The notes under the pieces are model-generated. The model made no database searches. It was given only the letters and a program-made list of their open reading frames with translations, and was not told where the DNA came from. The position numbers were made by a program, and so were the translations under genes. From Chloranthus sessilifolius (Eukaryota; Streptophyta; Magnoliopsida; Chloranthales; Chloranthaceae), in contig CM037597.1 in NCBI GenBank assembly GCA_021018995.1, positions 32,552,936-32,616,935 of the forward strand: a stretch of DNA of 64,000 nucleotides, given 5' to 3'. Positions 45,468-56,899 of the stretch are shown piece by piece. Each line of letters opens with the position of its first letter. Position 1 is the stretch's first letter.

Positions 45468-45860
45468 TTTTGTTTTGGGTTTTGGGATATGTATTTTTTG
45501 AATTATCTGTGTGCCTGGTGGCCACCTTTTATATTCTTTATATTTGATGTTGTTACTTGTATTCATATACATTCTATAGGAACCACTATTGAGAACCATT
45601 GTTTTTGAGTGATGGATGTCCATCACCATTAGTTCCTTTTGATTTCTTTTTGAGGATGTATCTTATTTTGACATATATATACATGTATCTTATTTCTTCT
45701 TTCTTTTAAAGCCATATATGATGATTCGATCTGTCACTACTGGACCGCGTCTACTCTAATTTCCACTATACGAGCAGACACTCTGTGATTTGTCCTGAGG
45801 ATCATCCAAAGCATGATCCTGATAGCACGGATTTTCGGTACGAAAATTCGGGATGTCACA

Positions 45861-48639
45861 CATATAAACCCATAACAAGTCTAGTCTAAAACCTTACCTA
45901 AGGTAAAATTCCCCAAACGGGAGATCCTAAGTCTTTTCTCGAGGTCCGATCCTGATCCTCTCCTGTACTTGTGACGTATAGTCGAGGGATGAGCTACATC
46001 TAAGCTCAGTAAGGAAATATCAATAACATGCATTTCTTCACATCACACATATATCTCTTGACAGAATCGAGCATGCTTTTCAAATAAAGGTTCACAATTT
46101 AAAGATATTTGACTTGAAACGGAACTAATATCCAATGCAAATTTCAAAGCTTAACACATAATTTCCAAAACTTATTCTCATAACAAAAGAAAATTTTAAA
46201 TAGATCACTTAAATAATCCCTCAAGCGTATATAGCATCAAGGCCCACGATAGGAATACCCACCATCGTCGTTCAATTGAACCATTTTTATGTTGCCCAAG
46301 TCCCTTCGCATGAGAAAAACTTGTGTCGAGGAAATTTACCGTAATCGGTAAGGAAGTGAACGGAGACTAGCCGTCACCATCACGAAGCACAATTGTACGG
46401 ATTGGCTGCCATACCGGTCACGGATATCCCGCCAAGTCGGTCACAGATATACCGCTATGTTGGTCGGGTATCATGCATAAACCTTAAATCAAAGTGCAAA
46501 AATAACTTTTAGTTTATCACCGTAAAATGTGGTAATTTATAATTAGGTTTAAAGTTTCAAAGCTTCCACACCCAATATTTCACATCTTTATGATATCACG
46601 CACGCACATCATTAATTTCCTTCCACATATATTTATCCACATCTCTTTGATGTCACACACATAATTTTCTGAACTCTCACACATAACGCACACACACAAT
46701 TCTTCTCTTAGTGGGCATTTATGCTAAATTCACATGTTTCAAATGCTATGAATGAACTTATGTTATTGCGAAAAAAAAAAATGGAAAGCACACATATTCT
46801 TATCCTATCACTACACACATATTAGCTGAAATAAAATATACATGTTAAAGAGTTTTCCCTACCTCAAGTCACGCTTAAACCGTTTCACAAATAGCTCCTA
46901 CAAGAGTCCAATACGTATCCTCAATATGTTAATCCTACATTCGAAATGTCCAAACCTTCCCTTAGGAATGTTTAAAATAACCTAAGGTATACATTTCTAA
47001 AGAATTCAGACCAAAAGTAAATAAATAAAGTTTGCTCTATTTCTCGTGATAGCGAGCTCTGAAGCGCGAGCACAAAACTGGTCATTTCTCGCGTGATCGA
47101 TCTAACATTCAGTTATCTGCAGAGTGTCATGCGAGGCCTCACACAAGCGAGGCATATTTCACTTAAGTCCTCGTGCGATCAAGAGCCAAAACATCAAATA
47201 CTACATATGCCTTCTAAAGGCCTCTTGCTCGAGCGAGGAACAGGTCGTTCGAGCGAGCTCATAACTAACTTAAACTTGACCTATCTTCCTACTAAATTTT
47301 AACCTATAAATATTTGGATTCAAGTATTAGTTAATTCATAAAAGTTGTAGATATTGTTATTCTCTTTCCAACGCCTTATGAATCACATCAATTGGAGTTC
47401 AGAGTGAAACGTTATGGCAAAAATATCGAAGCTATATCGGTATTTTAGTTAAAACGTGCCAACTTAGAACTTAGCCTAACTTCCAACTCAGTTTTGACCC
47501 TCAAAATATTTGATTCATAAGTTAGTTAATTCATAAGAGTTGTAGAGTTAGTTGTCCTCTTTCTAACACCTAAAAAATTGCATCAATCAAAATTTGGAGT
47601 ACAACGTTATGGCCGAAATATCGAGACCAGTTCTGACACTTTCGCAAGCGAGTTTCCAAGCTCGCTCGAGCCAGCCTCAGGCGAGCGACTGTGCACGATT
47701 TTGCATGTTTTAGACTTATAAAGACCCATTTTTCATCAAAACTCAACCCTTTTTATCCTAATCTTTTGCACACTTCACACACATCTTATTAAAACATTTG
47801 CATAGATTGTCGATTTCTCACTTTTAATCCATCGATTTATTTGAAGATCGGATTGTCTTCTTCGTTGCACAAAAGGGTTTTCAAAACCCACACCGATCTC
47901 TTACGAGCTCCACGATCATAACCAAGCCAACGTAATCGTAGGTGATCCTTCCACACACACTTCACACAACTCTCGCTACGATTAGTGGCTCAAACACACA
48001 TCTATTTGTGAGAAGAAAAGGGTTTTCAAAACCTCCAACTGCTCCAAATCTCAGAAAACCACAATGAAACGTCGAAACCGATGGCGATCCTCCCCTTACA
48101 CGATCTTAAAAATCTTCTTCATGTAAATCTAAGGCTTGACGCACAATCCCACGAGTTCATCTCCTTCTTCCTCTTTCTCTCTTTCCTTTTTTCTCTCTCT
48201 AAACCCAAAACCCTTTCTCTTGCAAACCGGGTAGCTTCCAAAGGAAGCACTTCCTTTCTTTAACTCAATGGTACTAGTTCCCATACAAAATACATATACT
48301 CTACTTTGGTTATATTGATTCTCATCCCAATGACCTAGCTCCCGTCTGAAACGAACTTACCTAGTTAGGTGTTATCTCATAATAAAATGATCTTTGATTC
48401 GGTGTGGGCCTACACACCCAAACCATCCATCAATCGGACACGGTGTTGAGCCAACATACCAAGGCTTGATGTATATCAAGTCATCAAATGGTTAACACAC
48501 AATATAAATCAGTCCTTTTCCACTTAAGGTCTAACTTGAAATAGCTCACTTAATTAATTTCACAAAAATCAGGCACGTGACCAGTTGATCACGCACACTG
48601 AGGTACACTGTTCAAAGTTAAAATTTTCAGGATGTTACA
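45861..48639 (-). mobile_element. LTR E, truncated chromoviral LTR (Del/Tekay-like)
   Basis: On the minus strand it starts TGTAACATCCTG at 48,639. Its left part (GTGACGTATAGTCG, GAGCTACATCTAAGCTCAGTA near 45,970-46,020) aligns with LTR B, but its own 3' end is cut by LTR D at 45,860. It contains the GAGC/GCTC palindromes and long AT-rich stretches. No internal coding region of E is left in the window. Confidence 0.75.
47040..47700. repeat. GAGC/GCTCG palindromic words in LTR E
   Basis: Clusters at about 47,040-47,270 and 47,640-47,700, including CTCGAGCGAG, GTTCGAGCGAGC, AGCTCGCTCGAGC and GCGAGCTCTGAAGCGCGAGC. Same theme as in LTR B, more diverged. Confidence 0.7.
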
Positions 48640-49418
48640 TTTTCCAACAAAGGTTGTACTACAGATATCCAAATAGACATCTGATTAAAGGTGCTATTCC
48701 ATGAGCAAGTCAAAATAATTAGGCCATGTACATTAGAAAAAAAGACCTCCCCTTGTCCATGTAGAAAAAAATTGAGAAAAGTATCTGTTATGGACAAAAA
48801 GAGGATTAAAAAAATAGTAACTATCTTCCCATATACATAAGAGACCAGTTCTAACATTGGCCTTGACTATATATTTGTCACAAAAAAATTTCAAAAAACT
48901 GCCTATGTACTCTATCTCTCATCACACCTCACCTCACTTCTTTATTTCTGATTTCTCAACCTTTTTCAGTCCTTGTGCAATACACATTTGAGGGTTAGAA
49001 TGATACAAATCAATCCAAACCAAGATTATCCACTCCAATTCAAATCAACAAAGATTGACACACATAGAGAAATACATGTAGACAACCGAACTTATGGTAG
49101 CGAGGCGTCTTGTATGCTCCTTCTCTCTTATCCCAAACCATTTTAACTCTTTGAAAACAGGGTATTTCAGTGCATGAGATTTCGTAATCGCGTGAAGAAT
49201 AAAACATGAATCGGGTGAAGGAGACCCTAATTCTTCATCAAGAAGGAGACCCTAAAACTAGTTGTTGGGGAAGACATAGAAGAAGAAGACCCAACGGTTC
49301 AAAAACTCATTTCCTTGGGACTTTTAGTGCCTGGAAGTCACGTGCGCATCAAGTGTGCATTTTCCCTCCAAATCCACACCGCCTTGTAATGATTGAATAC
49401 TCCACGTCATATATGTTC
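48640..49418. other. Flanking DNA between LTR E and the CACTA element
   Basis: No gene is recognised. The short ORFs (about 48,627-48,857 and 49,206-49,478) show no known domain and the sequence is AT-rich. An AAGGAGACCCTAA motif occurs twice near 49,218-49,256. Confidence 0.4.
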
Positions 49419-49437
49419 ATCCACTACAAAATATCTG

Positions 49438-49745
49438 TTTATTGGAGACGACTTTTAGTCGTCTCCAAAGGTGTCTAAGGCGTCTCCAATAGTATTGGGG
49501 ACGGCTTCCATGTAGTCTCAAATAGTCCCGTCTCGATTGTCTTTAGAGACCAAATGGGGGCCGTCTCTAATAGTCAAGGTTATTGGAGACCTCCTTAAGC
49601 CGTCTCCAAAGATATGTTGGAGACACCTCAAAGCCGTCTCTAATAAGTCATCTCTTGTTATTAGAAACAGTTTTTGGCCGTCTCCAATAAGTGATATGAT
49701 GTTATTGGAGACAGCTTTAAGCCGTCTCCAATAAGTGATCTCCAT
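49438..49745. repeat. Left subterminal palindromes of the CACTA element
   Basis: Several copies of TTATTGGAGACGGCTTTAAG-type hairpins, for example 49,438-49,470 and 49,699-49,732. These are probable transposase binding sites by analogy with En/Spm. Confidence 0.85.
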
Positions 49746-49984
49746 TAATTTTTTTTTAATGCTATTTTCTTTTTTTGCTCCAATGACCATATTTCCACTA
49801 CAAGCAATAAATTTGTTTATGAATTTCTATGAAAAAACTAAATCATGAAAATAATTTCTATAATTAACAACTTGCCGTCTTTCAATATCCCAAATAGCCC
49901 AAAAGAAAATTACAAATAATATCAAGAAACAAATTAAACTGGCACTTCAAAGCGACACATGGGGAAATAACTCAACAATCTCCG

Positions 49985-50320
49985 CGGAAGAAAGAGACCC
50001 CACCAGCAGCAATGCAGTGGAGGGCGGTCGCACCGTCCGATCCACAAGTCTGGTTGGCATCCACTTATCCAAGAGATATGATGTACTTCAACACTTCGGT
50101 GCTCCCAAACATAGCAACAATCATAAGAGGTGTCATCTCATCAAAACCCATCTTCTTCGACGACCCCCTTGAAGTTAATCAAATCATCAGGCACAAATAA
50201 TTCCAAGAGAATTGAATAGTGGCATGGGCTGTTCTTCGGCTTCAAGACTTCTCCATCCATGATGGAATCGGGTGGGCATAGATTCCTCTTGGCGCTCTCC
50301 ACGGGATCACCATTGCACAT
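49985..50320 (-). pseudogene. Captured fragment of a CCCH zinc-finger protein with ankyrin repeats
   Basis: An ATG at 50,320 opens MCNGDPVESAKRN, followed by HYSILLELFVPDDLINFKG. After a small deletion with frame change comes SKKMGFDEMTPLMIVAMFGS, then EVLKYIISLG and SCGSDGATALHCIAAGG: the N-terminal part and first ankyrin repeats of the plant tandem-CCCH/ankyrin family (relatives of AtSZF1/OXS2). The zinc fingers are absent. One stop sits in the second repeat and the similarity ends near 49,985. Normal members are stress-response regulators. This piece is a captured remnant, not a gene. Confidence 0.8.
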
Positions 50321-50489
50321 GGAATCTATCTCCTTCTTTCTGTAATATCACAAACAATTTACATCTAATAAGAAAAAAAATCCAAGCTTTCTTCTGATCT
50401 TCGATTTCTCCGGAAAATACATATGCTACATAAAAATTTTTGTTTTTAAATAATCAATTTGCGTGATTATTGATTCACAATTAACTGAT

Positions 50490-50640
50490 CAGATGTCTCA
50501 CCTCAAAGTAACTGATCACGAGCAGGTTAGTTGCAGTTACTTGTTGGATGATCTTGACCGTCTGGTCTATTATTGCATTTGAAGAGTTATGCTGATTAGG
50601 ACCTATTTGCACCATACAAAACACATCTTTGAGGTGAAAT
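50490..50640 (-). other. Possible unidentified exon in the CACTA element
   Basis: An open minus-strand frame (MVQIGPNQHNSSNAIIDQ, then VTATNLLVISYFE) ends at a TTTGAG/GTGAGA donor-like site and may follow a CTCAAAG acceptor. I do not recognise the protein. It could instead be leader sequence of the fragment to its left. Confidence 0.25.
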
Positions 50641-52611
50641 TGTCACAGATCAATTTGTCTCCCTTTGTCTCCCTCTTTGCCTCGCAAAAGAGAATGGATA
50701 TTTCTGCAAAATTTTGCCTCTTATATCCAAGGTGCAACCAGTAAGGGTATATTGGCCATTCAAAAAATATGATAATATTAATATTTTTATTAATCCGGGG
50801 TAACCACTTGAAAAGGCGTGTGCAAGTAATGACTCCCGCCTAAAATTTATGCCTAATAATCAAACAAGCTGGCTTGGGTGCTAAACCACTTCTATGGTTG
50901 TCAATTGGTCCAATCAGGTCAGCCCGAATTGAACTGGGTCGGGGCAGGCCATTCCTTGGGCCAGATCGGAGTGCAACATTGGATCAGTTAGGTGCATAGG
51001 GCATATACCTTGACACCGTTTGGGCAGCCAACGTTTTAGACCAACCAGACCCATTGATAGTCCTGATCACTTCCCATTCTGGATCAATATGTGTAAGCAT
51101 AAATAGGATCATATGCCAGGCCTGACAAAGGCCAATATGATATATGAGCCAGACTTATTTGATAAAAATCAGGCCTGCAGCCCAGACTAGCCTGTTTGAA
51201 CCTCTAAGATACATGAGCAAAAGTTAAATAAAAACTGGAGTCTCACTAACTTTTTTCACCTTTGCTCAGTAACTACAATTTGTAATTTGCAACTGGCTCT
51301 TACAAAATGAAAGGAGGGTTCAAAACCTATTTAATGGGAATGCCCTGAGATCATATATGTAAGGGGAAACACAATAGTAAAACAAAGACTACTATGGTAT
51401 GTTGAAATTCAATATTGTCTATATGCAGCAGTTTATGCTAAGGATTTCTCATCCTATACTTAGACCAAAAGAAGGGAGATGAAATCAGAGTGAGAAAAAC
51501 ACCATATTATAACAAGCCAACAATACATTAATACAACAGAGGAAAAAAGGAACATATGAGTATATGACTAACAAGTTGGACACCCTTTTAAACATTGGAA
51601 GATTACAAATAATCATAGAACTTCTGGACTTGTAAAGGTAGTAATTGATCCATCCTGGGGTCTACTCACTAACAGAACCTTTTACCTCTTTTTGTAAGGT
51701 TACAACCTACTCACTAACAAAACCTAGTTTAAGGGGAAGTGGAATATTGTTGGTTGCCTTCTGAATATTTGAAGGGGAAATTGTCACCATGTCACAGATC
51801 TAAAACAAGAAAGCTAGAAGATGTAATAAATTGGTGGTACAAAGTGGAAGATCAGACAAAACAAATAGAGTGATGAACAAAATGTCAATGAAATTTACAA
51901 ACTGATGCATGCATTTGATTCAGGCCCCCATTGCAAGACACTTTAAGAATGAGTAGTGTCTTGCAGCCAGCATTCTATCCAAAAAGAAAATTAGTATCCA
52001 ATCTATCACTGACCATGCACATTTTGGAAGAATCAATTTGAAATCTGCATGAGAAGAGAAAGAATAATATATCATTTTCTACTACATCTCTGATATATTT
52101 ATCATTTTCTAATACATGGTGAATGATTATTTACACCTCGTGGCTGTCCTCACCCCATCCCCTCGATCGGTCGCATTGGCCTCTTTTGAATCAAACGATG
52201 GAGATCGGTTTTCATCCCAATCTTTCATAATATTGATCTTGAGAACATGGGCGTACCATCTGACGGACAGTTTTTTATTCCACAAGGCACACCGCCCAAA
52301 AAGTGACTCAAAATATATGGTACAAATCATGCTCAAGCATAATTTTAGGGACACTTTTTGAGATGTGTCATGTCAAATAAAAAACTGACCATTTGATGGT
52401 ACACTCATGATCTTAAGATCATTTGTGTGAAAGATTAGGGCAAACAACAATGTCCATCATCTGAATCAAAGTGGTCATTGCATGCCGACTGGAGGAGATG
52501 GAGGTTACAGTTCCACGGGTGTACCCTACATGGTGTATACCACAAAACAATGACACGTTAAATACATGTGCATTTTCAATAAAACTCTTGATGGTAACGT
52601 ATTAACAAATG

Positions 52612-52740
52612 CCATATGCGCAGCATAATGGAAGGTTGACAATATTGCAACCTCAAGGTCGCAGGTTCGAGCCCAACTTATCTATAAAAACAATGTCATA
52701 TGTCAACATATATGGTGGGTTTTGAAAAGTTTACGTTACT
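52612..52740 (+). mobile_element. Probable SINE copy 1
   Basis: GCATAATGGAAGGTTGACAA followed 25-40 bp later by GGTCGCAGGTTCGAGCCC, a tRNA-like A box/B box pair. A second copy with the same middle is at 53,655. Confidence 0.5.
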
Positions 52741-53054
52741 CCTAATAAAAGAGAAAATTAAGAAATATCCTTTGAGATGGTTTAGGTATGTCCATTAGAC
52801 ACTTGAAATAGCCCAGTGCGAAGACTGAAACAATACAAGCACTAGGAAGTAGGATACTGGTAAACGTACCAATGATTTGGAGGGGAACTAGTCAGAATTT
52901 ACATGAAGGATTGCAAGATAATGGAAGAGAACAAATAGTATCACAGAGCTGACTCCCAAATGGATGACAATGGTTTAAATATATACTCTATTGAAAAAAT
53001 GCAGCACTTGATATTTGGAAGTTGCAAAGGAATGGGAATTAGTTAAATAACTTG

Positions 53055-53170
53055 GCCATTCTTGCAGATCGGTCAGATGAGCGACGGCATCACGATTGAG
53101 CTTCTCTCTTATCGTATTCAAATAGACAGTTCATTTTGAGCTCCACCCGTGTGTTGCCATCTTCCTGCAG
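53055..53170 (-). pseudogene. PGLP: Captured phosphoglycolate phosphatase fragment, second piece
   Basis: The minus strand reads IREKLNRDAVAHLTDLQEW. Plant phosphoglycolate phosphatases have TNRDAVTHLTDAQEWAG at this point of the HAD fold, so the last fifteen residues match well. The upstream part is rearranged or deleted. It lies downstream, in the sense direction, of the exon at 53,488-53,580 as in the parent gene. Intervening exons are missing. Confidence 0.65.
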
Positions 53171-53487
53171 CAAAGTTCAACAATTCAAAGCCAATCAAAA
53201 ATAAAATGAAAGATTTCAGCATAATAGCATAAAGAAGTATAGTTCCTAAATAAATTAAAATTTTAAATAAGGTACAGGGCTATGGACTGCATGGGCCAAT
53301 CTTAGTCCATATATACAATAAAAGAAAATGGGTATATGCACGGATTGCATGCCTCTAAAAACTAGTAAGCTCCAAAGTTAGAGTTGAAAGTGCAGAGCTA
53401 TCATCCTATGAGTATGAAAGACCTTATATATTTTCAAGATTAATTTTGCAATGCCAAACTATAATAACAAAGTGATGTTCATCTCAC

Positions 53488-53580
53488 CTCACTAACGTCA
53501 AGGCCAAGCCTTTGGAATTTTTTTGCATTTTGCTTCCGTGATTTGGTCGAGTTGTTTGTCACAAAAAACAACTTTTTACC
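53488..53580 (-). pseudogene. PGLP: Captured phosphoglycolate phosphatase exon
   Basis: A 31-codon open exon with a TTTTCAG acceptor and a GAG/GTGAGA donor encodes GKKLFFVTNNSTKSRKQNAK and on to RLGLDVSE. TNNSTKSR is a hallmark of the plastid photorespiratory phosphoglycolate phosphatase (HAD family), second conserved motif region. Normal role: hydrolysis of 2-phosphoglycolate. The first-exon motif with the catalytic Asp is not present nearby. Splice signals are intact, so it could still be spliced into a transcript. Confidence 0.85.
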
Positions 53581-53654
53581 CTGAAAAGAATATTTAACCT
53601 TATTGTAAACATGAAGTTAATTTAGAGCTAAAGTAACATTTTAGCATCCAAATA

Positions 53655-53740
53655 TTTGTAAAAAGGTTGACAATATTGCAACCTTGAGGTCGCAAGTTCA
53701 ATCTCAGCTTACCCATTGGAAGGAAAAACGAAAATTGCAA
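53655..53740 (+). mobile_element. Probable SINE copy 2
   Basis: GGTTGACAATATTGCAACC and GGTCGCAAGTTCAATCTC correspond to copy 1; the B box is mutated. Both copies lie in intron-like DNA of the captured region. Confidence 0.45.
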
Positions 53741-54117
53741 AAAGGAAAATATCTTTTAATCCTCTTATAGCTAAAATGATAGTTGCCACAACTCATTATC
53801 AAGAAACACGGAGCAGATATTGGCCTTATCTTACTACCTATTTTCTTTTAAGATATTTAGATTTGTTTGTTCTTACATGGAAAACATGATTCAGTAACTG
53901 CACAATCATACACTTATTTGTAATATCAATATGCAAAAAGCTTGGTCCCAAATAGGAATTATCCCTGAGGCATGGTGAGTCAACCCACTGAAGTGAAATG
54001 GGCCAATTGAATAATAATAGAAAATTTCATAAATGAAGTGTAAAAAAACTCACCAAGCTTTTCAATATATTTGTGAGTTGATTACCAACTTTTTATTAAT
54101 TCACACTCAGATGATCC

Positions 54118-54293
54118 ATGCTTTTTATTGCAAATAGTGAATCATAGTTATATAATTTGTGCATTTATCAACCACACAGTTATGCAAATTATTAGGTCTA
54201 ATTCACAAATTCAGACAATTTGATACGAATTGCAGGATACTGCAATTTTCCAATTTTATTTTCACTCCAGCTTTTAGACACATACATACCAGG

Positions 54294-54324
<31 letters not shown>

Positions 54325-54720
54325 AAATCCCTGCTTTTAATGTCTGCAAATCATGAATGTTATATGATTTATGCTTTAATCAAATCCCATGCTTACCTAT
54401 AAAAATAAAATAAAATAATTTATGCTTCAATCAAGCACACAGCTCGGTAACCCACTCTGTCTAATTCACAGATTCCGCCAATTTAACATGGACTGCGGGA
54501 TACTGTTATTTGCTAATTTTATAATATGTTCTAGTTTTTAGACCCAGAAAAACCAGATTCTTGCCTTTTATTTCAGATTGTGAATCAAATAAATATAGTT
54601 CGTGCTTAAATCAACCACATAGTTCTGTGAATTATTATTTCTAATTCACAAATTCAGCAAATTTAATATGGATTGCAAGATACTGCAATTTGCCAATTTT
54701 TTGAATTATAATGAGTCAAA
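54118..54720. repeat. Degenerate direct repeats of about 180 bp
   Basis: Three to four units share ATCAACCACACAG, TCTAATTCACAAATTC, GGATTGCARGATACTG and CAATTTKCCAATTTT (for example at 54,168-54,256, 54,430-54,520 and 54,612-54,705). An A-run at about 54,294-54,323 interrupts the first. No coding role is seen. Confidence 0.7.
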
Positions 54721-54878
54721 TAAAAAGGAATTAGTACTAAGTAAGCAGCCTGCCCTGCAAATTAGGAAGAGGAAACATACTGAGTTTTATTTATTACATA
54801 TATTTATTTAATTTTCTTGCACAAATATCAGTAATTCTATATTTAGTAGATAAGGAAGAAACCTAATATGATGTTTAC

Positions 54879-54956
54879 GTTACTCCACGTATAAGCTTCT
54901 TCGGCTGTACACTCAGACTGCGAAGTTGGATTCGATAGAACAAGAATAATAGGTTT
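54879..54956 (-). pseudogene. NADP-ME: Captured NADP-dependent malic enzyme exon fragment
   Basis: A 26-codon stretch between an ATTCAG acceptor and an AAC/GTAAAC donor encodes KPIILVLSNPTSQSECTAEE and AYTWS. LSNPTSQAECTAEEAYTW is one of the most conserved segments of plant NADP-malic enzyme, in the NADP-binding domain. The enzyme decarboxylates malate to pyruvate. Only this part is present. Same strand as the neighbouring captured exons, but from an unrelated gene. Confidence 0.85.
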
Positions 54957-55604
54957 CTGAATGACATTTGTAACAACGTTTATTTTTTGCCAATGAACAG
55001 AACATTTCACATCACAAAAAAGGCCATTACACAGTATATGGGGATACAGCCCTAACCTCTAGCTTTTTTACACCAAAGTTGCTGCTCTCCAGACACACCC
55101 GCATCTTCACACTTGATAGCCCAAGCCTTAACAAAGGCGTCAATGATACAGATAAAAGTATTAGGATGGTTTCCCAACTAATTCATTTTTATGCTTCCAA
55201 ATTCTTCAAATGCATAATCTATGCTTATTTCATCATTTCTACGACAGATTTTCCATATGACTTTCCAAGTATACATAATAAACAGGAACAGCAAGGCTCA
55301 CCTTCCCGCTAAACTTTTTCTCTAGCTCTCTGACAAGCCTTACATGAATTTTTCGAAAGCATTGCATGAATTTTCCATATGCTTCCAATAGATATGCTAT
55401 ATTGGAAGCATAAAAATAGTTTAAAAAACAAGAAAAAAAGGTAAAATTTTATGTTTGAAAAGTGTGCTTATGTGCCAATTTAGAAGGGGGAAAAATGTAA
55501 GTGCAATTTCACATATGTTGGGGCATGTATGCATGCATGTGTCAAAGGTATACATGGAATAGCAGATGCCTAGATGGGAAACCATGGCATCCCTGTCCAT
55601 TTAC

Positions 55605-55691
55605 CTGGGAGGCTGCACTCAGATTTGAACTCTTCTCAACCAAACTGTCCAGCTTTTCACCTCGTGCAAGCACGCTATCAATGGTCTTATG
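55605..55691 (-). pseudogene. YKT6: Captured YKT6 (R-SNARE) exon
   Basis: A 29-codon exon with TTGATGCAG acceptor and CCCAG/GTAAAT donor encodes [20 protein letters not shown], then SSNLSAASQ. This is the middle of the SNARE coiled coil of plant YKT61, containing the zero-layer Arg. The C-terminal exon with the CAAX-type end and the longin domain are absent. Normal role: vesicle fusion at Golgi and vacuole. The exon is free of stops. Confidence 0.9.
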
Positions 55692-55929
55692 CTGCATCAA
55701 TTCGAACAAATGGAGATTCAATGACAAGATATAAAATCATGTGAAGTATATGCATCCCTTCTGCAATTTCCCATGCATGGAAATATATATTTTTATTATT
55801 CATATAGACTTTAAAAAAAAGGTGATTAATATTGGCTGGTTTGGCCGACACGAATCCAATATCTCTGCTCCATAAGCTATCGTTTTGACTAGAATAATAT
55901 GGAAAGGCCTCTCCGTGACTGTAGATGCA

Positions 55930-56005
55930 TGAGTTTTTTTAGAGCTGTAAACAGCCAAGTCAAACTCCACTGGCTTGAAACTAGCACATGCAGCAGCACA
56001 ATTGT
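55930..56005 (-). other. Possible captured exon, unidentified
   Basis: After a TTGCAG acceptor-like site the minus strand can encode DNCAAACASFKPVEFDLAVY or, in another frame, a hydrophobic stretch. I do not recognise either. It is listed because it lies in the run of captured exons and has an acceptor, but no clear donor. Confidence 0.25.
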
Positions 56006-56249
56006 CTGCAAGTAATCATAGAAGGCAAAAAACATAGCGGTGATTAAAAATTTAAAAGACTCAAACCCAGATTGCAAAGTAAGCTACTGTGGAAAAATTG
56101 GTCACAAACAAGAAACTGAAAAAAGAGAGTGATTAGTGACTCATGTAATTCTACTATTTTTATTTTTTTCTTGTCTTCATTTTTAGTAACTGGTACAATG
56201 TGCAAATTTTACAAGAAGATGCCATTACAAGTTCCATTTAAGTACTCAA

Positions 56250-56460
56250 GGACCAATGACAAAGCATTGAACCTTGTTGTGAAGTGGGTAGCCCTTATCT
56301 GAGCATCTCAATTGGCACTTTATCAAAAGCCCCACATATGCCATCGCACGACACATGAGCTCCAATTCTTTGGTCACGATGCGATCTACTAGCCCATTAT
56401 TGTGTCCGTATCTTTGTTGCATAATTTGAGCAACATATTTCGGTGTCTTGGTGATAAAAA
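56250..56460 (-). pseudogene. Probable captured exon, unidentified protein
   Basis: An open frame of about 60 codons (TPKYVAQIMQQRYGHNNGLV, IVTKELELMCRAMAYVGLLI, CQLRCSDKGYPLHNK) is flanked by an acceptor-like ATCACCAAG and a donor-like AACAAG/GTTCAA. The composition (helical, charged, few rare residues) is that of a real soluble protein. I could not name the family. It may belong to the same parent gene as 56,763-56,879. Confidence 0.45.
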
Positions 56461-56762
56461 GAAAGAAGGTAAGCTGCATCAAACTGGTAAACAGTAGGGA
56501 ATGAAATCTTGGCTCCTCTTTAAGAGTTTATGACAATGAAAAAATTTCAAAATGATATCCCAATGCTTAGTGTCAAAGTATAGTTATGATTTGGAGAAAA
56601 TTTTCAACCCAGCAGTGTTAAAATGATGTTGGAGTAAGAACTCCTATTCTTAGTGTCAAGAATTAGTTATGATTGGGTACAAATTTTCCATGCACGGGTA
56701 CATTATCCCACTGGGATGAATAATCAGCAGGGACTAATTGTTAAAGTATGATCATGACATAC

Positions 56763-56879
56763 CGAACATATGAGTTTTGCGTTATGTGCACTGAAGATCA
56801 TGTTGGAGACCTCGTTCAATGCCACTGGATCATCTCCAGATATCCGTCCCTTCTTCAATGACCAGAAGACGAAAGCAAA
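56763..56879 (-). pseudogene. Probable captured exon, unidentified protein
   Basis: A 39-codon exon, fully open, with a CTTCTAG acceptor and a TTCG/GTATGT donor encodes FAFVFWSLKKGRISGDDPVA, then LNEVSNMIFSAHNAKLICS. The phase is 0-0. I do not recognise the family. It is the most upstream, in the sense direction, of the exon-like pieces in the element. Confidence 0.5.
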
Positions 56880-56899
56880 CTAGAAGTAGGAAGTGGTCA

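Larger units (their letters stand above)
43224..45860 (+). mobile_element. 3' LTR of element D (Del/Tekay-like)
   Basis: It starts TGTAATGACCC after a polypurine tract and ends GGGATGTCACA, about 2.6 kb; the ends make an imperfect 11-bp inverted repeat. U3 is dominated by the TTGATCGATCAA array, followed by TATATATATGG and TTTAAATAG near 44,620-44,660. The part around 45,290-45,480 aligns with the 3' part of LTR B (CTACTGAGCTT...GTAGCTCAC). It sits inside LTR E, of which only the right part remains. Confidence 0.85.

Noticed and set aside
49206..49790. ORFs across the left CACTA end
   Set aside because: They run through subterminal palindromes and across the transposon border.
52116..52361. 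Open frames on both strands inside the CACTA element
   Set aside because: No recognisable domain, no splice sites matching either frame; looks like part of an unnamed repeat.
52640..52690. tRNA gene suggested by GGTTCGAGCCC
   Set aside because: No cloverleaf or acceptor stem; fits the B box of a SINE, with a second copy at 53,655.
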